A stretch of DNA of 64,000 bases from Bacillus sp. SA1-12 (lineage in GTDB: Bacteria > Bacillota > Bacilli > Bacillales > Bacillaceae), in NCBI RefSeq assembly GCF_000981385.1, contig NZ_LATZ01000012.1:1-64000 (forward strand), given 5' to 3'. The notes beneath the pieces were generated by a model. It had not been told where the DNA came from. It did not search any database and saw nothing but the letters and a program-made list of their open reading frames with translations. The position numbers and the translations under genes were made by a program. Shown here piece after piece: positions 39,967 to 50,891 of this stretch; within the stretch, counting starts at the first letter, position 1; each line of letters begins with the position of its first letter.

Positions 39967-42615
39967 ATGGAAAAGATTGAACAACAACGTGAATTACCAA
40001 CTAAGTATGATCCAAATACAATAGAAAAAAACCGTTATTCCTTTTGGTTAGAAGGAAAATATTTCGAAGCGACAGGTGATGAAACAAAGCAGCCTTATAC
40101 GATTGTTATCCCGCCGCCAAACGTTACAGGAAAACTGCATTTAGGCCATGCGTGGGATACAACGCTGCAAGATATTCTTACACGAATGAAAAGAATGCAG
40201 GGCTATGATGTGCTGTGGCTACCTGGAATGGATCATGCAGGAATTGCAACCCAGGCAAAGGTTGAAGCAAAGCTCAAGGAAGATGGCAAATCCCGTTATG
40301 ATTTAGGTCGTGAAAAATTTGTTGAAGAAACATGGAAATGGAAAGAAGAGTATGCAGGGCATATTCGTGAACAATGGGCTAAGATTGGCTTAGGCTTAGA
40401 TTATACTCGTGAACGGTTTACACTTGATAAAGGGCTATCAAAAGCGGTTAGAGAGGTTTTTGTTACGCTTTATAACAAAGGACTGATTTACCGCGGAGAA
40501 TATATTATTAACTGGGACCCGCAAACAAAAACAGCTTTATCTGATATTGAGGTTATTTATAAGGATGTTCAAGGTGCTTTCTATCATATGCGATATCCAT
40601 TAGCAGATGGCAGCGGATCAATTGAAGTGGCTACTACCCGTCCTGAAACCATGCTGGGAGATACTGCTGTAGCTGTACATCCTGAAGATGAGCGCTATAA
40701 GCATTTAATTGGTAAAAAAGTTGTCTTGCCAATTGTTGGCCGAGAAATTCCAATTGTCGGTGATGATTATGTGGATATGGAATTTGGTTCTGGAGCAGTG
40801 AAGATTACACCCGCACACGATCCTAATGACTTTGAACTTGGTAATCGTCATAACTTGGAACGTATTCTTGTTATGAATGAAGACGGGACAATGAATAAAA
40901 ATGCTGGAAGCTACAATGGACTAGATCGATTTGAGTGCAGAAAGCAAATCGTAAAAGATCTGCAAGAGCAAGGTGTTCTGTTTAAAATTGAAGAACATTT
41001 GCATTCTGTTGGACACAGTGAAAGAAGCGGTGCAGTTGTTGAACCTTATTTATCAACACAATGGTTTGTTAAAATGCAGCCTTTAGCAGATGAAGCCATT
41101 AAGCTTCAAGAAAAAGAAGAAAAAGTAAATTTTGTTCCAGATCGTTTTGAAAAGACGTACTTACGTTGGATGGAAAATATCCGTGATTGGTGTATTTCAA
41201 GGCAGCTTTGGTGGGGACATCGTATCCCAGCTTGGTATCATAAAGAAACTGGAGAAGTGTATGTAAATCATGAACCACCGGCCGATAGTGAAAATTGGGA
41301 GCAGGATAAGGATGTTCTAGATACTTGGTTCAGTTCAGCCCTTTGGCCGTTTTCAACAATGGGATGGCCTGATACGGATTCAGCTGATTTTAAGCGATAC
41401 TATCCTACAGATGCTCTTGTTACAGGGTATGATATTATTTTCTTCTGGGTATCGAGAATGATTTTCCAAGGATTGGAATTCACTGGTAAGCGTCCATTTA
41501 AAGATGTATTAATCCATGGACTTGTACGTGATGAGCAAGGGCGCAAAATGAGTAAATCGCTAGGCAATGGTGTCGATCCAATGGAAGTTATTGATCAATA
41601 TGGTGCTGATTCACTGCGATTCTTCCTATCAACAGGAAGCTCGCCAGGACAGGATTTACGTTTCAGCTATGAAAAAGTCGAATCCACTTGGAACTTTGCA
41701 AATAAGATCTGGAATGCTTCTCGTTTTGCTTTAATGAATATGGATGGTTTAACATACGAGGAAATAGATCTAACAGGAGAAAAATCTGTAGCAGATAAAT
41801 GGATTTTAACCAGATTAAACGAAACCATTGAAAATGTTACAAAACTTGCCGATAAGTATGAGTTCGGAGAGGTTGGAAGATTGCTTTATAACTTTATTTG
41901 GGATGATTTCTGTGATTGGTATATTGAAATGGCGAAGCTCCCATTATACGGAGAAGACGAAGCGACGAAAAAGACAACTCGCTCCATTCTTGGCTATGTC
42001 CTTGATCATACAATGAGATTGTTACATCCATTTATGCCATTTATTACAGAAGAAATTTGGCAATCACTCCCACATGAAGGCGAATCTATAACTGTAGCAT
42101 CTTGGCCGACCGTAAACAGCGAGCTGACTGATACACAAGCGTCGAATGAAATGAAGCTTTTAGTGGAAGTGATTCGAGCAGTCCGAAATATTCGCGCTGA
42201 AGTGAACACACCAATGAGTAAGCAAATTCAGATGCAAATTAAAGCAAAAGATGAAGAAGTTATGGCTCAGCTTGAAAACAATCGGGCATACATTGAGCGC
42301 TTCTGTAACACAAGCTCCTTAACAATTGCGACAGATGTAACTACTGAAGAAAAATCGATGACTTCCGTAGTTACTGGTGCAGAAATTATTTTACCGCTTG
42401 AAGGATTAATCAATATTGAAGAGGAGATTAAAAGGTTAGAAAAAGAACGTGAAAAGCTTGATAAAGAAGTAGAACGCGTTCAGAAAAAATTAGGAAATGA
42501 AGGCTTTTTAAAGAAAGCTCCGGAAAAAGTCATTGAGGAAGAGAAAGCTAAGGAAAAAGATTATCTTGAAAAACGGGAAATTGTGTTAGCAAGAATCAAT
42601 GAATTAAAAGGATAA
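39967..42615 (+). CDS. valS: Valyl-tRNA synthetase
   Basis: Class I synthetase. HIGH-type motif in [18 protein letters not shown]1 editing domain in the middle ([17 protein letters not shown]), KMSKS motif in [14 protein letters not shown], and a C-terminal coiled-coil arm (about 815-882, Glu/Lys-rich). 882 residues. ATG with AAAGGAGG upstream. The T-box leader controls it; a terminator separates it from folC. Confidence 0.97.
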   Translation: MEKIEQQRELPTKYDPNTIEKNRYSFWLEGKYFEATGDETKQPYTIVIPPPNVTGKLHLGHAWDTTLQDILTRMKRMQGYDVLWLPGMDHAGIATQAKVEAKLKEDGKSRYDLGREKFVEETWKWKEEYAGHIREQWAKIGLGLDYTRERFTLDKGLSKAVREVFVTLYNKGLIYRGEYIINWDPQTKTALSDIEVIYKDVQGAFYHMRYPLADGSGSIEVATTRPETMLGDTAVAVHPEDERYKHLIGKKVVLPIVGREIPIVGDDYVDMEFGSGAVKITPAHDPNDFELGNRHNLERILVMNEDGTMNKNAGSYNGLDRFECRKQIVKDLQEQGVLFKIEEHLHSVGHSERSGAVVEPYLSTQWFVKMQPLADEAIKLQEKEEKVNFVPDRFEKTYLRWMENIRDWCISRQLWWGHRIPAWYHKETGEVYVNHEPPADSENWEQDKDVLDTWFSSALWPFSTMGWPDTDSADFKRYYPTDALVTGYDIIFFWVSRMIFQGLEFTGKRPFKDVLIHGLVRDEQGRKMSKSLGNGVDPMEVIDQYGADSLRFFLSTGSSPGQDLRFSYEKVESTWNFANKIWNASRFALMNMDGLTYEEIDLTGEKSVADKWILTRLNETIENVTKLADKYEFGEVGRLLYNFIWDDFCDWYIEMAKLPLYGEDEATKKTTRSILGYVLDHTMRLLHPFMPFITEEIWQSLPHEGESITVASWPTVNSELTDTQASNEMKLLVEVIRAVRNIRAEVNTPMSKQIQMQIKAKDEEVMAQLENNRAYIERFCNTSSLTIATDVTTEEKSMTSVVTGAEIILPLEGLINIEEEIKRLEKEREKLDKEVERVQKKLGNEGFLKKAPEKVIEEEKAKEKDYLEKREIVLARINELKG

Positions 42616-42624
42616 GCAGGAAAG

Positions 42625-42660
42625 AAACTCGGGTGGTGCAGTCAGCTCACCCGAGTTTTT
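42625..42660 (+). terminator. Terminator between valS and folC
   Basis: AAACTCGGGTG (42625-42635) pairs with CACCCGAGTTT (42648-42658), followed by T. Confidence 0.88.
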
Positions 42661-42690
42661 CAGATCATTTTTCTAAAAGGAGGTATATTT

Positions 42691-44025
42691 ATGTTTAAAC
42701 ATTATACCGAAGCCCTTAACTGGATTCATGGGCGCTTAAAATTTGGGATAAAGCCGGGCTTAAAAAGAATGGAATGGCTTTTAACGGAATTAGGGCATCC
42801 AGAGAAGAATATTCCGATCATTCATGTAGCAGGTACTAACGGCAAGGGATCGACCATTTCATATATGCTTCACATGCTTATAGAAGGCGGGTATAGGGTA
42901 GGAAGCTTTACATCCCCATACATAGAGACATTTAATGAGAGGATTAGCGTAAATGGCCAGCCGATATCTGATCAAGAAATGCTTGAGATCGCTAATGAAG
43001 TAAAGCCTTATGTAGAAAAAATTGAGAAAACAGAGTTGGGTGGACCAACTGAATTTGAAATCATTACCACGATGATGTTTCTTTACTTTGGAAAATACAA
43101 TAAGCCGGACTTTTTATTATTGGAAACAGGTCTTGGCGGACGACTTGATTCTACAAATATTGCGGAGCCGATTTTATCCATTATTACAACCATTGGATAT
43201 GATCATATGAATATATTAGGCGAAACGATTGCTGAAATTGCTGCAGAGAAGGCAGGGATTATTAAGCATCGTGTTCCGATTATGACGGCTGTCGAGAACC
43301 TGGAGGCTAAAAAAGTTATTAGCGAAGTCGCAAATAGTATGCTGTCAGAAATGTATTCTTTAGGGACAGATCTCAACATTTTACAAAAACAGCTTCATCA
43401 GCAAGGAGAAAGGTTTACGCTTCAAACATCTTATTCAACTTATAAAGATCTCGTTATTTCAATGAAGGGAGAGCATCAAATAAAAAATGCAGCATTAGCT
43501 GTTTCAGCTATTGATTATCTGATTAAAATGGATAAGGTGAAATTAAGTGATGACCAACTCCGTAAAGGTCTTAAAGGAGCCTATTGGAAAGGCAGATTTG
43601 AGCTTGTAAATAACAATCCAGAAGTCATTATCGATGGGGCCCACAATAAAGAGGGAATTGATAGTTTGCTTGACACGTTAACACGGCATTATCCTGATAA
43701 GAACATCCACATTTTGTTTAGTGCATTAAAGGATAAGGATTATTCACAAATGATTGCGCGGCTATCAAGCATTGCTGCTTCCATGCATTTTACCACCTTT
43801 GATTTTCCGAGGGCAGCAACTGCATTTGAGCTTTATTCAGCTTGTCAGCTTAAAGAAAAAACCTATTCTGAATCCTGGGAAAAAATAATGGATCATCTCC
43901 TTGATGAATACATCAACCAAAAAGAAGATTTAGTCGTTGTTACAGGGTCATTATATTTTATTTCACACATACGTGAATATTGTCGAAAAAGAAACAAGGA
44001 GAATGAGGAAAAAGTAAGAGATTAA
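42691..44025 (+). CDS. folC: Folylpolyglutamate synthase / dihydrofolate synthase
   Basis: Mur-ligase-family enzyme that adds glutamate to dihydropteroate and to folates. P-loop HVAGTNGKGSTISYML, omega region FTSPYIETFNERISVNG, TGLGGRLDSTN, and the C-terminal DGAHNKEGIDSL. 444 residues, a little longer than B. subtilis FolC. ATG with AAAGGAGG upstream. The next gene begins 68 bases later with no clear terminator. Confidence 0.95.
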   Translation: MFKHYTEALNWIHGRLKFGIKPGLKRMEWLLTELGHPEKNIPIIHVAGTNGKGSTISYMLHMLIEGGYRVGSFTSPYIETFNERISVNGQPISDQEMLEIANEVKPYVEKIEKTELGGPTEFEIITTMMFLYFGKYNKPDFLLLETGLGGRLDSTNIAEPILSIITTIGYDHMNILGETIAEIAAEKAGIIKHRVPIMTAVENLEAKKVISEVANSMLSEMYSLGTDLNILQKQLHQQGERFTLQTSYSTYKDLVISMKGEHQIKNAALAVSAIDYLIKMDKVKLSDDQLRKGLKGAYWKGRFELVNNNPEVIIDGAHNKEGIDSLLDTLTRHYPDKNIHILFSALKDKDYSQMIARLSSIAASMHFTTFDFPRAATAFELYSACQLKEKTYSESWEKIMDHLLDEYINQKEDLVVVTGSLYFISHIREYCRKRNKENEEKVRD

Positions 44026-44093
44026 AATGACAAAAATTTGAATATTTGCTAAAATAAGTCCTATCAACCACTATATGGTGAGGGGGCTCTGCT

Positions 44094-45812
44094 TTGGGCA
44101 GGAAGATGCAAGCTGCATTATGGATCTGTTGGATTGTTTCAACACCCTTATTTTTAATGATTGCCTATCATATTTCACCGCCAATTTATCAAGGGTTTCA
44201 GTGGGATATAATTGCTTTTCTTTTATTAATGTGTCTTGTTTCTGTATGGCCGATCATCATAAATGAAACACCTATTTTTTATGTACAGGGTGTTTCACTT
44301 GTTGTCTTTTTATTATTTGGTTTATTTATAGAACTTCTTTTAACTCAAATTGCTGTTATTGTTCTCTTATTAAAAGTTCGTGTAGGTTCAAAAGACCTTT
44401 ACAGATATCCGTTGAATGCGCTGTTGTTTTACTTTATCTCGATAGGAAGTGCTGCAATTTATTATGAAGCAGGAGGTACACATGGCCGTTTAACGGTTAA
44501 TGAAGATCATCTTTTGGCTATTTTTTTGTATGGACTCTCCATTTTTATTATTAATCAACTCTTATTAAGTATCATCCAGGTTGTTATTTTTAAAATGAGG
44601 TTTGCTTTTTTTACAAGAAGCTTTCTTTGGGAATGCTTTACTTCATTACTAGTTTTTCCGATGGGGATAGGCCTTTACTTTCTATATCTTCAGGTAGGTA
44701 TGAAAGCCATATTTTTTGTTGGAACACCTTTTCTATGTTTATCTATTTTTCTCTCACTATATTATAGAAGTCAAAGAATCAATCGTTATTTACAGCAAGT
44801 AAGTGAAATTGGGCATCAGTTAACTGAGAAATTATATAAAAAAGAGGTCATGGATATTTTCATGGAGAAAGTTGTGAATATGATTCCTGTAGAAGCGGCT
44901 TATTTAATTGATGTCATTGAAAAGGACAAGCTTAAAATTGTAAGAAAATATGAAAATGGGATCATGCATACTGGTAGTGAAGAAGCAAAGTTTCCTGACC
45001 GTGGAATATCTGGTCATGTATATATTATGAGGGAGAGTTTTATTTTCCATAAAAGAAAGCAGTGGAAGCATATTCAGCAATCTCAATTACCTGAAACAAT
45101 GGAAAGCATTATTGCTGTGCCGGTTATGAGAAACCAAGCATTAGTTGGGATCGTTATTCTTGCTTCAAATAAAAAACACGCCTTTGATCGGGCACAGCTT
45201 ATGATTATCGATTTATTGTCTGTCTATTTAGGAGTAGCCGTAGAAAATGCTAAAAACTATGAAGAAACAAGAAGACAAAGTGAACATTGTTCATTGACCG
45301 GCTTATATAATTATCGTTATTTAGAGCAAAAGTTAGAGCGTGATTTCAAAAGGCTGCACCAAAATGAACTAACAGCTTTATCTTTAATCCTATTAGATAT
45401 TGATCATTTTAAAAACGTAAATGATACATATGGACATTACTCTGGTAATGAAGTGCTTATTCAACTATCACACCGTCTGCTAAATTTTGTTAGAAAAAGA
45501 GGAATTGGTACTGTTGCTAGATTTGGTGGTGAGGAGTTTGTCATCCTCTTACCGAATATGGATAAACAAAGCAGTGTTGCGTATGCTGAAGAAATTCGTC
45601 AATTAATAGCAGATCATCCTTTCGAAATTGATTACTCATTACAGAATAATATAAGCAGATCGATTGCTGTCTTTTTAACAGCAAGTATTGGCATAGCCAC
45701 AGCACCAATTGATGCAGAGGATACTTTCTCTCTCATCAGGCATGCTGATCGTGCCATGTATATTGGAGCGAAAAAGGCTGGGAGGAATAAGGTGGCAGTT
45801 TATGTTAGTTAA
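44094..45812 (+). CDS. Membrane GAF-GGDEF diguanylate cyclase
   Basis: Expected to make cyclic di-GMP from two GTP. Residues about 10-228 form several membrane helices, 250-385 a GAF-like sensor domain (EAAYLIDVIEKDKLKIVRKY), and 400-555 a GGDEF domain. The active-site loop is GGEEF (478-482), and the Mg/GTP residues in LLDIDHFKNVNDTYGH are intact, so it should be active. The inhibitory I-site (RxxD, five residues before GG) reads R469-G-I-G472, lacking the Asp, so product inhibition is probably lost. TTG start with GAGGGGG upstream. Lies between folC and comC; signal unknown. Confidence 0.9.
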   Translation: MGRKMQAALWICWIVSTPLFLMIAYHISPPIYQGFQWDIIAFLLLMCLVSVWPIIINETPIFYVQGVSLVVFLLFGLFIELLLTQIAVIVLLLKVRVGSKDLYRYPLNALLFYFISIGSAAIYYEAGGTHGRLTVNEDHLLAIFLYGLSIFIINQLLLSIIQVVIFKMRFAFFTRSFLWECFTSLLVFPMGIGLYFLYLQVGMKAIFFVGTPFLCLSIFLSLYYRSQRINRYLQQVSEIGHQLTEKLYKKEVMDIFMEKVVNMIPVEAAYLIDVIEKDKLKIVRKYENGIMHTGSEEAKFPDRGISGHVYIMRESFIFHKRKQWKHIQQSQLPETMESIIAVPVMRNQALVGIVILASNKKHAFDRAQLMIIDLLSVYLGVAVENAKNYEETRRQSEHCSLTGLYNYRYLEQKLERDFKRLHQNELTALSLILLDIDHFKNVNDTYGHYSGNEVLIQLSHRLLNFVRKRGIGTVARFGGEEFVILLPNMDKQSSVAYAEEIRQLIADHPFEIDYSLQNNISRSIAVFLTASIGIATAPIDAEDTFSLIRHADRAMYIGAKKAGRNKVAVYVS

Positions 45813-45877
45813 TATTCTGAAAGTAACTTGAGGGGAATAGATATTATTTCCCATGCAATAAAAAGTAACCAGTCTAT

Positions 45878-45911
45878 GAAGTATCAGGGCATGGATTAGT
45901 CCTGATATTTC
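45878..45911. other. Hairpin between the diguanylate cyclase gene and comC
   Basis: GAAGTATCAGG (45878-45888) pairs with CCTGATATTTC (45901-45911), one G-T pair, 12-base loop. No T run, so only a weak candidate terminator or leader structure. Confidence 0.4.
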
Positions 45912-46021
45912 ACTAGATTCCTCGTTTGCATTGTAAAAACCCCAATCATTTATCCTCGAATTCATAGGAAAATGCAAATTCTCTCTCAGGAACGATTACA
46001 TTATGAAAAAGGAGCCTCTCT

Positions 46022-46795
46022 ATGATCGTTAGCACCATTTTTTTCGTTTATTTATTTGTATTGGGAGCTATACTTGGTTCGTTCTACAATGTAGTTGGTA
46101 TACGTATTCCAAAAAATCAATCGATTGTGTTTTCAAGGTCTGTGTGTCCTGTTTGTCATAAAAAGCTGAAAGCAATTGAGATGATCCCGCTTCTATCATA
46201 TATTGTGCAAAAAGGGAAATGTAAATCATGCAGAACCGCTATCTCTCCATTGTACCCTTTCATTGAATTTTCTACGGCGTTTCTCTTTATGATTTCTCCT
46301 TTGCTTGTGGGGTGGTCAAATGAATTGATTATCTCGTTGTCGCTTATTTCATTTATTATGATTGTTGTTATTGCAGACATAAAGTATATGATAATACCTG
46401 ATGCTGTTAATCTATTTTTTCTGCTGCTTTTTGCGATAGAAAGGATATTGATCCCCCTTAATCCATGGTGGGATCCTATTGCAGGCTTAGTAGCAGGAGG
46501 TCTTTTGCCTCTTATGATCATATTAATAAGTAAGGGAGGTCTTGGCGGAGGTGATATGAAACTGCTTGCGGTATTAGGGTTAATCTTAGGGTGGAAGCTT
46601 GTCTTACTCTGTTTTTTTCTTGCAACTCTAGTTGGGACAGTTGCAGGCTTAATAGGGATGTCTACTGGTCATATAAAGAAAAACCGTCCATTTCCGTTTG
46701 GTCCTTTTATAGGTATAGGTGCATTAATTGCCTATTTTTTCGGAAAAGAATTAATTGATTTATATATTCATTTTCTTCATACTGCTTTTAATTAA
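46022..46795 (+). CDS. comC: Type IV prepilin peptidase / methyltransferase ComC
   Basis: Processes the ComG pseudopilins for DNA uptake. A24 aspartyl protease: catalytic Asp119 (VIADIKYM) and Asp178 (GLGGGDMKLL), N-terminal GSFYNVVGIRIP, and two CxxC pairs of the methyltransferase loop (Cys42/45, Cys67/70). Multiple membrane helices; 257 residues. ATG with AAAAAGGAG upstream. I looked for a ComK AAAA-N5-TTTT box upstream and found only imperfect matches. Downstream terminator at 46879. Confidence 0.96.
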   Translation: MIVSTIFFVYLFVLGAILGSFYNVVGIRIPKNQSIVFSRSVCPVCHKKLKAIEMIPLLSYIVQKGKCKSCRTAISPLYPFIEFSTAFLFMISPLLVGWSNELIISLSLISFIMIVVIADIKYMIIPDAVNLFFLLLFAIERILIPLNPWWDPIAGLVAGGLLPLMIILISKGGLGGGDMKLLAVLGLILGWKLVLLCFFLATLVGTVAGLIGMSTGHIKKNRPFPFGPFIGIGALIAYFFGKELIDLYIHFLHTAFN

Positions 46796-46878
46796 AATCC
46801 ATAGGTCTTTACTCTGTTTTTTAGTGTAGGATGAAAAGCTTATTCACATGTCATATGAAAAATTTGACGAAAACTTTA

Positions 46879-46913
46879 AAGGATAAGACGACAAATGTCT
46901 TGTTCTTTTTTTT
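46879..46913 (+). terminator. Terminator of comC
   Basis: AAGGATAAGAC (46879-46889) pairs with GTCTTGTTCTT (46897-46907), two wobble pairs, followed by T. Confidence 0.75.
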
Positions 46914-46978
46914 ATGCTTTCTGATAGCATGATAAGCAAAATGACCGCACGTGTTTTGTAAAGAAGGGTGGTAGGCAT

Positions 46979-48031
46979 ATGGACAAGCATACATCAGACA
47001 CGATCAAGATAAAAATTAATGGCAAGGAACGCCAGCTCTCACAAGAAGAAAAAACAGCCGGAGATCTTGCGGTTTCGAGTTGGGATGAAAAGCTGAAGGC
47101 AGAAAATGAGGTTGCTACAGCGAAACAGCCAATAGAAAAGGAAGACGACTTTCCTTGGCTTCTACCTGAAGAGGATGACTCAGTATTTATGGACGATCCA
47201 AAAGTTGTTACACCTTCAAAGAAAAAGATACCATTTTCAAACCAAACGATCACACCTTATCAATATGCCAATAAAAAAAATCGCAATAGAATCAATGGGA
47301 CCTTTCCATTTAAAAAAATAGTGACAATTATTTTGTTAGCAATTGGTTTAGGATTCATGTTTGGTTTAATCGGTCTAAATTTTCTATCCAATGAAGACAT
47401 GCCAACAATGGGATCTTCTGATGATGTAACAACTGAAGGAGGCTCAACTGCCGGGGAACCGTCAAATCAGGAAAATAGTGATGATAAAGATACAGCTGGA
47501 AATGAAGCGGCAGCTTCGACAGCTACCTTAAATTTATATGCTGTTCAAGGTGGTATTTTTTCTGCAAAAGCGGGAGCAGAAACGGTTGCCTCACAGATTA
47601 AGGAGAAGGGATTTGCTGCAACTGTTATCGAAACAAATGGTTCCTATACAGTATTTGCAGGCTTTGGAAAAGAGAGAACTGAAACTGGTTCACTTAGTGA
47701 GACCTATCAAAAACAAAACTGGGCTGATATTGAATTTTGGGGTGGAAAAGAGTTATCGCTTACTATTTCAACTGGCAATTCAGCTGAGCAATGGGCCAGT
47801 GTAATTCAGGAATTATCTTCATTAGCTGCTGCTGCAGCAATCGGAAACACACCTGGCCAAGAAGCTGTCACTAAAATTGAAACGTCCATAAATGGCATCA
47901 AAGCAAATGGTGAGGAAGAAAAGTCATTAATCGAAAATCTGAAAAAAGCAGGAGAGAGCATAAAAAATAATAATGGCTGGGAAGCGCAGCAGTCTGTATT
48001 AGACGTGACTAGTAAAATAACGGCAAATTAA
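46979..48031 (+). CDS. spoIIB: Stage II sporulation protein B (SPOR domain)
   Basis: Septal protein that speeds septal peptidoglycan thinning at the start of engulfment. Cytoplasmic acidic/polar N-terminus (1-110), one membrane helix (about 113-135: KIVTIILLAIGLGFMFGLIG), Ser/Thr/Glu/Asn-rich linker, and an extracytoplasmic SPOR domain (about 184-265: LYAVQGGIFSAKAGAETVAS). 350 residues. ATG with AAGGGTGG upstream. Position between comC and maf matches B. subtilis. Confidence 0.92.
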   Translation: MDKHTSDTIKIKINGKERQLSQEEKTAGDLAVSSWDEKLKAENEVATAKQPIEKEDDFPWLLPEEDDSVFMDDPKVVTPSKKKIPFSNQTITPYQYANKKNRNRINGTFPFKKIVTIILLAIGLGFMFGLIGLNFLSNEDMPTMGSSDDVTTEGGSTAGEPSNQENSDDKDTAGNEAAASTATLNLYAVQGGIFSAKAGAETVASQIKEKGFAATVIETNGSYTVFAGFGKERTETGSLSETYQKQNWADIEFWGGKELSLTISTGNSAEQWASVIQELSSLAAAAAIGNTPGQEAVTKIETSINGIKANGEEEKSLIENLKKAGESIKNNNGWEAQQSVLDVTSKITAN

Positions 48032-48033
48032 GA

Positions 48034-48082
48034 GTGGCAATAGGCTTACATTGAGAAGGAGTAAGCCTATTGCCATTTTTTT
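48034..48082 (+). terminator. Terminator of spoIIB
   Basis: TGGCAATAGGCTTAC (48035-48049) and GTAAGCCTATTGCCA (48061-48075) are perfect 15-bp arms, followed by T7. Confidence 0.93.
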
Positions 48083-48231
48083 GTATGAGCAAAGATAAAC
48101 GTCCAGTTTCAACGCAATGGTTGTACATCTTGACTTTAATAAAATCAGATTTTCAAAAATTGTCGTTTTTTCCTCTTTTTGGTACGATAGTCGTGTATCT
48201 TCTAATCTGAAACGTAGAAAGGATGTATGAC

Positions 48232-48801
48232 ATGGCGTCAAATCTTATATTAGCATCAGCATCTCCCCGAAGAAAAGAGCTTCTTGAACTTCTCCAAATT
48301 CCATTTGAGATAATCGTAAGCGAAGTGGAGGAAGTGTTAGACGAAAGTCTTCACCCGGCTGATATGGTCCAGTCATTAGCCATGCAAAAGGCAGCGAGTG
48401 TTGCTAAAAATAATCAGCATGCTTTTGTTATCGGATCTGATACGCTTGTCGTTTATGGAGAACGGATGCTGGGAAAGCCATCAAGTAAAAACGAAGCAAT
48501 TGAATTGCTTCAATTACTTTCAGGAAAAACACATGAGGTTTATACAGGAGTAGCTATTATTTACGGAGAACATATTCAATCTTTCTATGAAAAAACGAGT
48601 GTAACCTTTTTCCAGCTTTCTCAAAAAGAAATTGAGGAATATGTTTCAACAGGTGAGCCGATGGACAAAGCTGGAGCCTATGGGATTCAAGGCTTTGGTG
48701 CCTTGCTAGTGGAAAAAATTCATGGAGATTATTATGCCGTTGTCGGTTTGCCAATAGCTCGCACAAACCGAGAGTTGTTAAATATGGGGTTTAAGCGCTA
48801 A
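48232..48801 (+). CDS. maf: Maf-family nucleotide pyrophosphatase
   Basis: Hydrolyses dTTP/UTP and modified nucleotides; linked to septum formation and inhibition of division when over-produced. N-terminal [17 protein letters not shown], catalytic SDTLVV and [22 protein letters not shown] 48232 (MASNLIL) is preferred to ATG 48223 because AGAAAGG touches the earlier ATG and is 9 bases from this one. 189 residues, the same as B. subtilis Maf. Confidence 0.95.
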   Translation: MASNLILASASPRRKELLELLQIPFEIIVSEVEEVLDESLHPADMVQSLAMQKAASVAKNNQHAFVIGSDTLVVYGERMLGKPSSKNEAIELLQLLSGKTHEVYTGVAIIYGEHIQSFYEKTSVTFFQLSQKEIEEYVSTGEPMDKAGAYGIQGFGALLVEKIHGDYYAVVGLPIARTNRELLNMGFKR

Positions 48802-48806
48802 ACGAA

Positions 48807-48838
48807 AATGGCCCCTGCCTAGAGAGCAGCCATTCTTT
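48807..48838 (+). terminator. Terminator of maf
   Basis: AATGG plus CTGC (48807-48818) pairs with GCAG plus CCATT (48826-48834), with a three-base bulge, then TCTTTA. Confidence 0.6.
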
Positions 48839-48934
48839 ATGAAACAGGATGTATTCACCGAATAAAACTGCAACTGAGGACCATGATATGTAGAGAGATT
48901 TTTTTATGAGCAGAAAGGGAACGAAGGAGGCAAT

Positions 48935-49623
48935 ATGGAACGTTCAACATTCAAAATCCGTGATTTCCCTGAAGATGAAAGGCCTAGAGAACGCTTGTTA
49001 AATGAAGGTCCTGATAAGCTGTCAAATTAAGAATTATTTGCAATCTTGCTTCGTACCGGAACAAAAAAGGAATCTGTCCTTGAATTGTCGCAAAAGCTGC
49101 TTAAGCATTTTGAAGGACTGAGAATGTTAAAGTATGCAACAGTGGAAGAAATCACAACAATATCCGGCATAGGAAAGGCAAAGGCAGTTCAAATACTAGC
49201 TGCTCTGGAACTTGGAAGAAGAATCAACCGTCTTACGTATGATGAACGTTATGTTATTCGCTCACCACAAGATGGTGCTAATTATGTAATGGAAGAAATG
49301 CGTTTCTTAAGTCAGGAACATTTTGTCTGCCTCTATTTAAACACAAAAAATCAGGTATTGCATAAACAAACAGTATTTATCGGCAGCCTGAATGCGTCTA
49401 TTGTCCACCCCCGTGAGGTTTACAAAGAAGCATTCAAACGTTCTGCTCATCAATCATCTGTATCCATAATCATCCTTCAGGCGACCCTTCTCCGAGCAAA
49501 GAAGACATTGAAGTGACAAAGCGTCTCACAGAATGTGGGAAGGTATTAGGAATAGAACTTTTGGACCATCTTATTATAGGTGAACAAAAATATGTCAGTT
49601 TAAAAGAAAAAGGCTATGTGTAA
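48935..49623 (+). pseudogene. radC: Broken radC (JAMM/MPN domain protein)
   Basis: Full-length radC-like frame with two lesions. It starts with ATG 48935 and GAAGGAGG (MERSTFKIRDFPEDERPRER), meets an in-frame TAA at 49028-49030 (LSN-stop-ELFAILLRTGTKK), continues in the same frame, then loses one base near 49445 so that the metal-binding [14 protein letters not shown] and the C-terminus ([21 protein letters not shown], stop 49621-49623) are in another frame. The intact parts include the helix-hairpin-helix TISGIGKAKAVQILAALELG. A sequencing error could explain one lesion, less likely both. Confidence 0.92.
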
Positions 49624-49853
49624 TACTTTTTTTTTTGCGTAATTACGATATAATAAGGTTTATGGGTTTTTTTCTATTTAGGAAAAAACTCATTTCGATG
49701 CAGGAAAGATGAAGAAGCAGTTTCGGAATATAAAACCTCATTTGATGTAAAACATGCCAGAAGGCAGTCAGCCTCAAAATGAAGAAAGTTGTTTTAGTCA
49801 AATTTCCTAATAAAAAAAGTAAATATTTCGTTTCAGAAAGGAAGATACACCCT

Positions 49854-50876
49854 ATGTTTGGAATCGGTACAAGAGACCTTGGTATAGATTTAGGGACAGC
49901 AAACACACTTGTATTTGTGAAAGGAAAAGGGGTTGTAGTAAGAGAACCTTCTGTTGTTGCCTTACAAACCGATACAAAGCAAATTGTTGCAGTGGGTAAT
50001 GATGCTAAAAATATGATTGGTCGTACACCAGGAAATGTTGTAGCATTGCGCCCGATGAAAGATGGAGTTATAGCTGATTATGAAACAACAGCTACTATGA
50101 TGAAATACTATATTAAGCAAGCAACAAAGACGAAAGGTGTCTTTGCAAGAAAGCCTTATGTAATGGTTTGTGTTCCATCAGGTATAACGGCTGTAGAAGA
50201 ACGGGCAGTTATTGATGCAACCAGACAGGCAGGAGCAAGAGATGCTTATACCATAGAGGAGCCGTTTGCTGCAGCAATTGGAGCGAATTTACCAGTTTGG
50301 GAACCGACAGGAAGCATGGTAGTAGATATTGGCGGCGGGACAACGGAGGTTGCGATTATCTCTCTGGGAGGTATTGTGACAAGCCAATCAATTCGTGTTG
50401 CTGGAGACGAAATGGATGAGGCTATTATTACATATATACGTAAAACGTATAATTTAATGATTGGTGACCGTACAGCTGAAGCGATTAAAATGGAGATTGG
50501 ATCAGCTGGCTCTCCTGACGGTGTTGAGAATATGGATATCAGAGGAAGAGACCTTTTAACCGGTTTGCCAAAAACAATTGAAATTACGGCAGCAGAAATT
50601 GCCGATGCTCTTAAAGATACTGTTTATACTATTGTTGATACGGTAAAAAACACATTGGAAAAAACTCCGCCAGAGCTTGCTGCGGATATTATGGATCGCG
50701 GAATCGTTTTAACAGGCGGCGGTGCATTGCTGCGGAATTTAGATAAAGTCATTGGTGAAGAAACAAATATGCCGGTGTTAATCGCAGAAGATCCGTTAGA
50801 TTGTGTTGCGATTGGAACAGGTAAAGCTTTAGAGCATATTCATTTATTTAAAAATAAAGCTAGAGACAGCAGATAA
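49854..50876 (+). CDS. mreB: Rod shape-determining protein MreB
   Basis: Actin-like filament protein guiding lateral wall synthesis. Actin phosphate loops [16 protein letters not shown] and [18 protein letters not shown], adenosine motif [14 protein letters not shown]. The open frame begins at 49779, but ATG 49854 ([14 protein letters not shown]) matches family starts and has AAAGGAAG about 11 bases before it. 340 residues. First gene of mreBCD-minCD. A TATAAT near 49650 could belong to its promoter, but no good -35 is seen. Confidence 0.96.
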   Translation: MFGIGTRDLGIDLGTANTLVFVKGKGVVVREPSVVALQTDTKQIVAVGNDAKNMIGRTPGNVVALRPMKDGVIADYETTATMMKYYIKQATKTKGVFARKPYVMVCVPSGITAVEERAVIDATRQAGARDAYTIEEPFAAAIGANLPVWEPTGSMVVDIGGGTTEVAIISLGGIVTSQSIRVAGDEMDEAIITYIRKTYNLMIGDRTAEAIKMEIGSAGSPDGVENMDIRGRDLLTGLPKTIEITAAEIADALKDTVYTIVDTVKNTLEKTPPELAADIMDRGIVLTGGGALLRNLDKVIGEETNMPVLIAEDPLDCVAIGTGKALEHIHLFKNKARDSR

Positions 50877-50891
50877 TACAAATAATTGAAA

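Noticed and set aside
45675..45977. Minus-strand frame of 100 codons
   Set aside because: Antisense to the end of the diguanylate cyclase gene and has no ribosome binding site or domain.
45910..46015. ComK box upstream of comC
   Set aside because: Only imperfect AAAA-N5-TTTT matches; not good enough to call.
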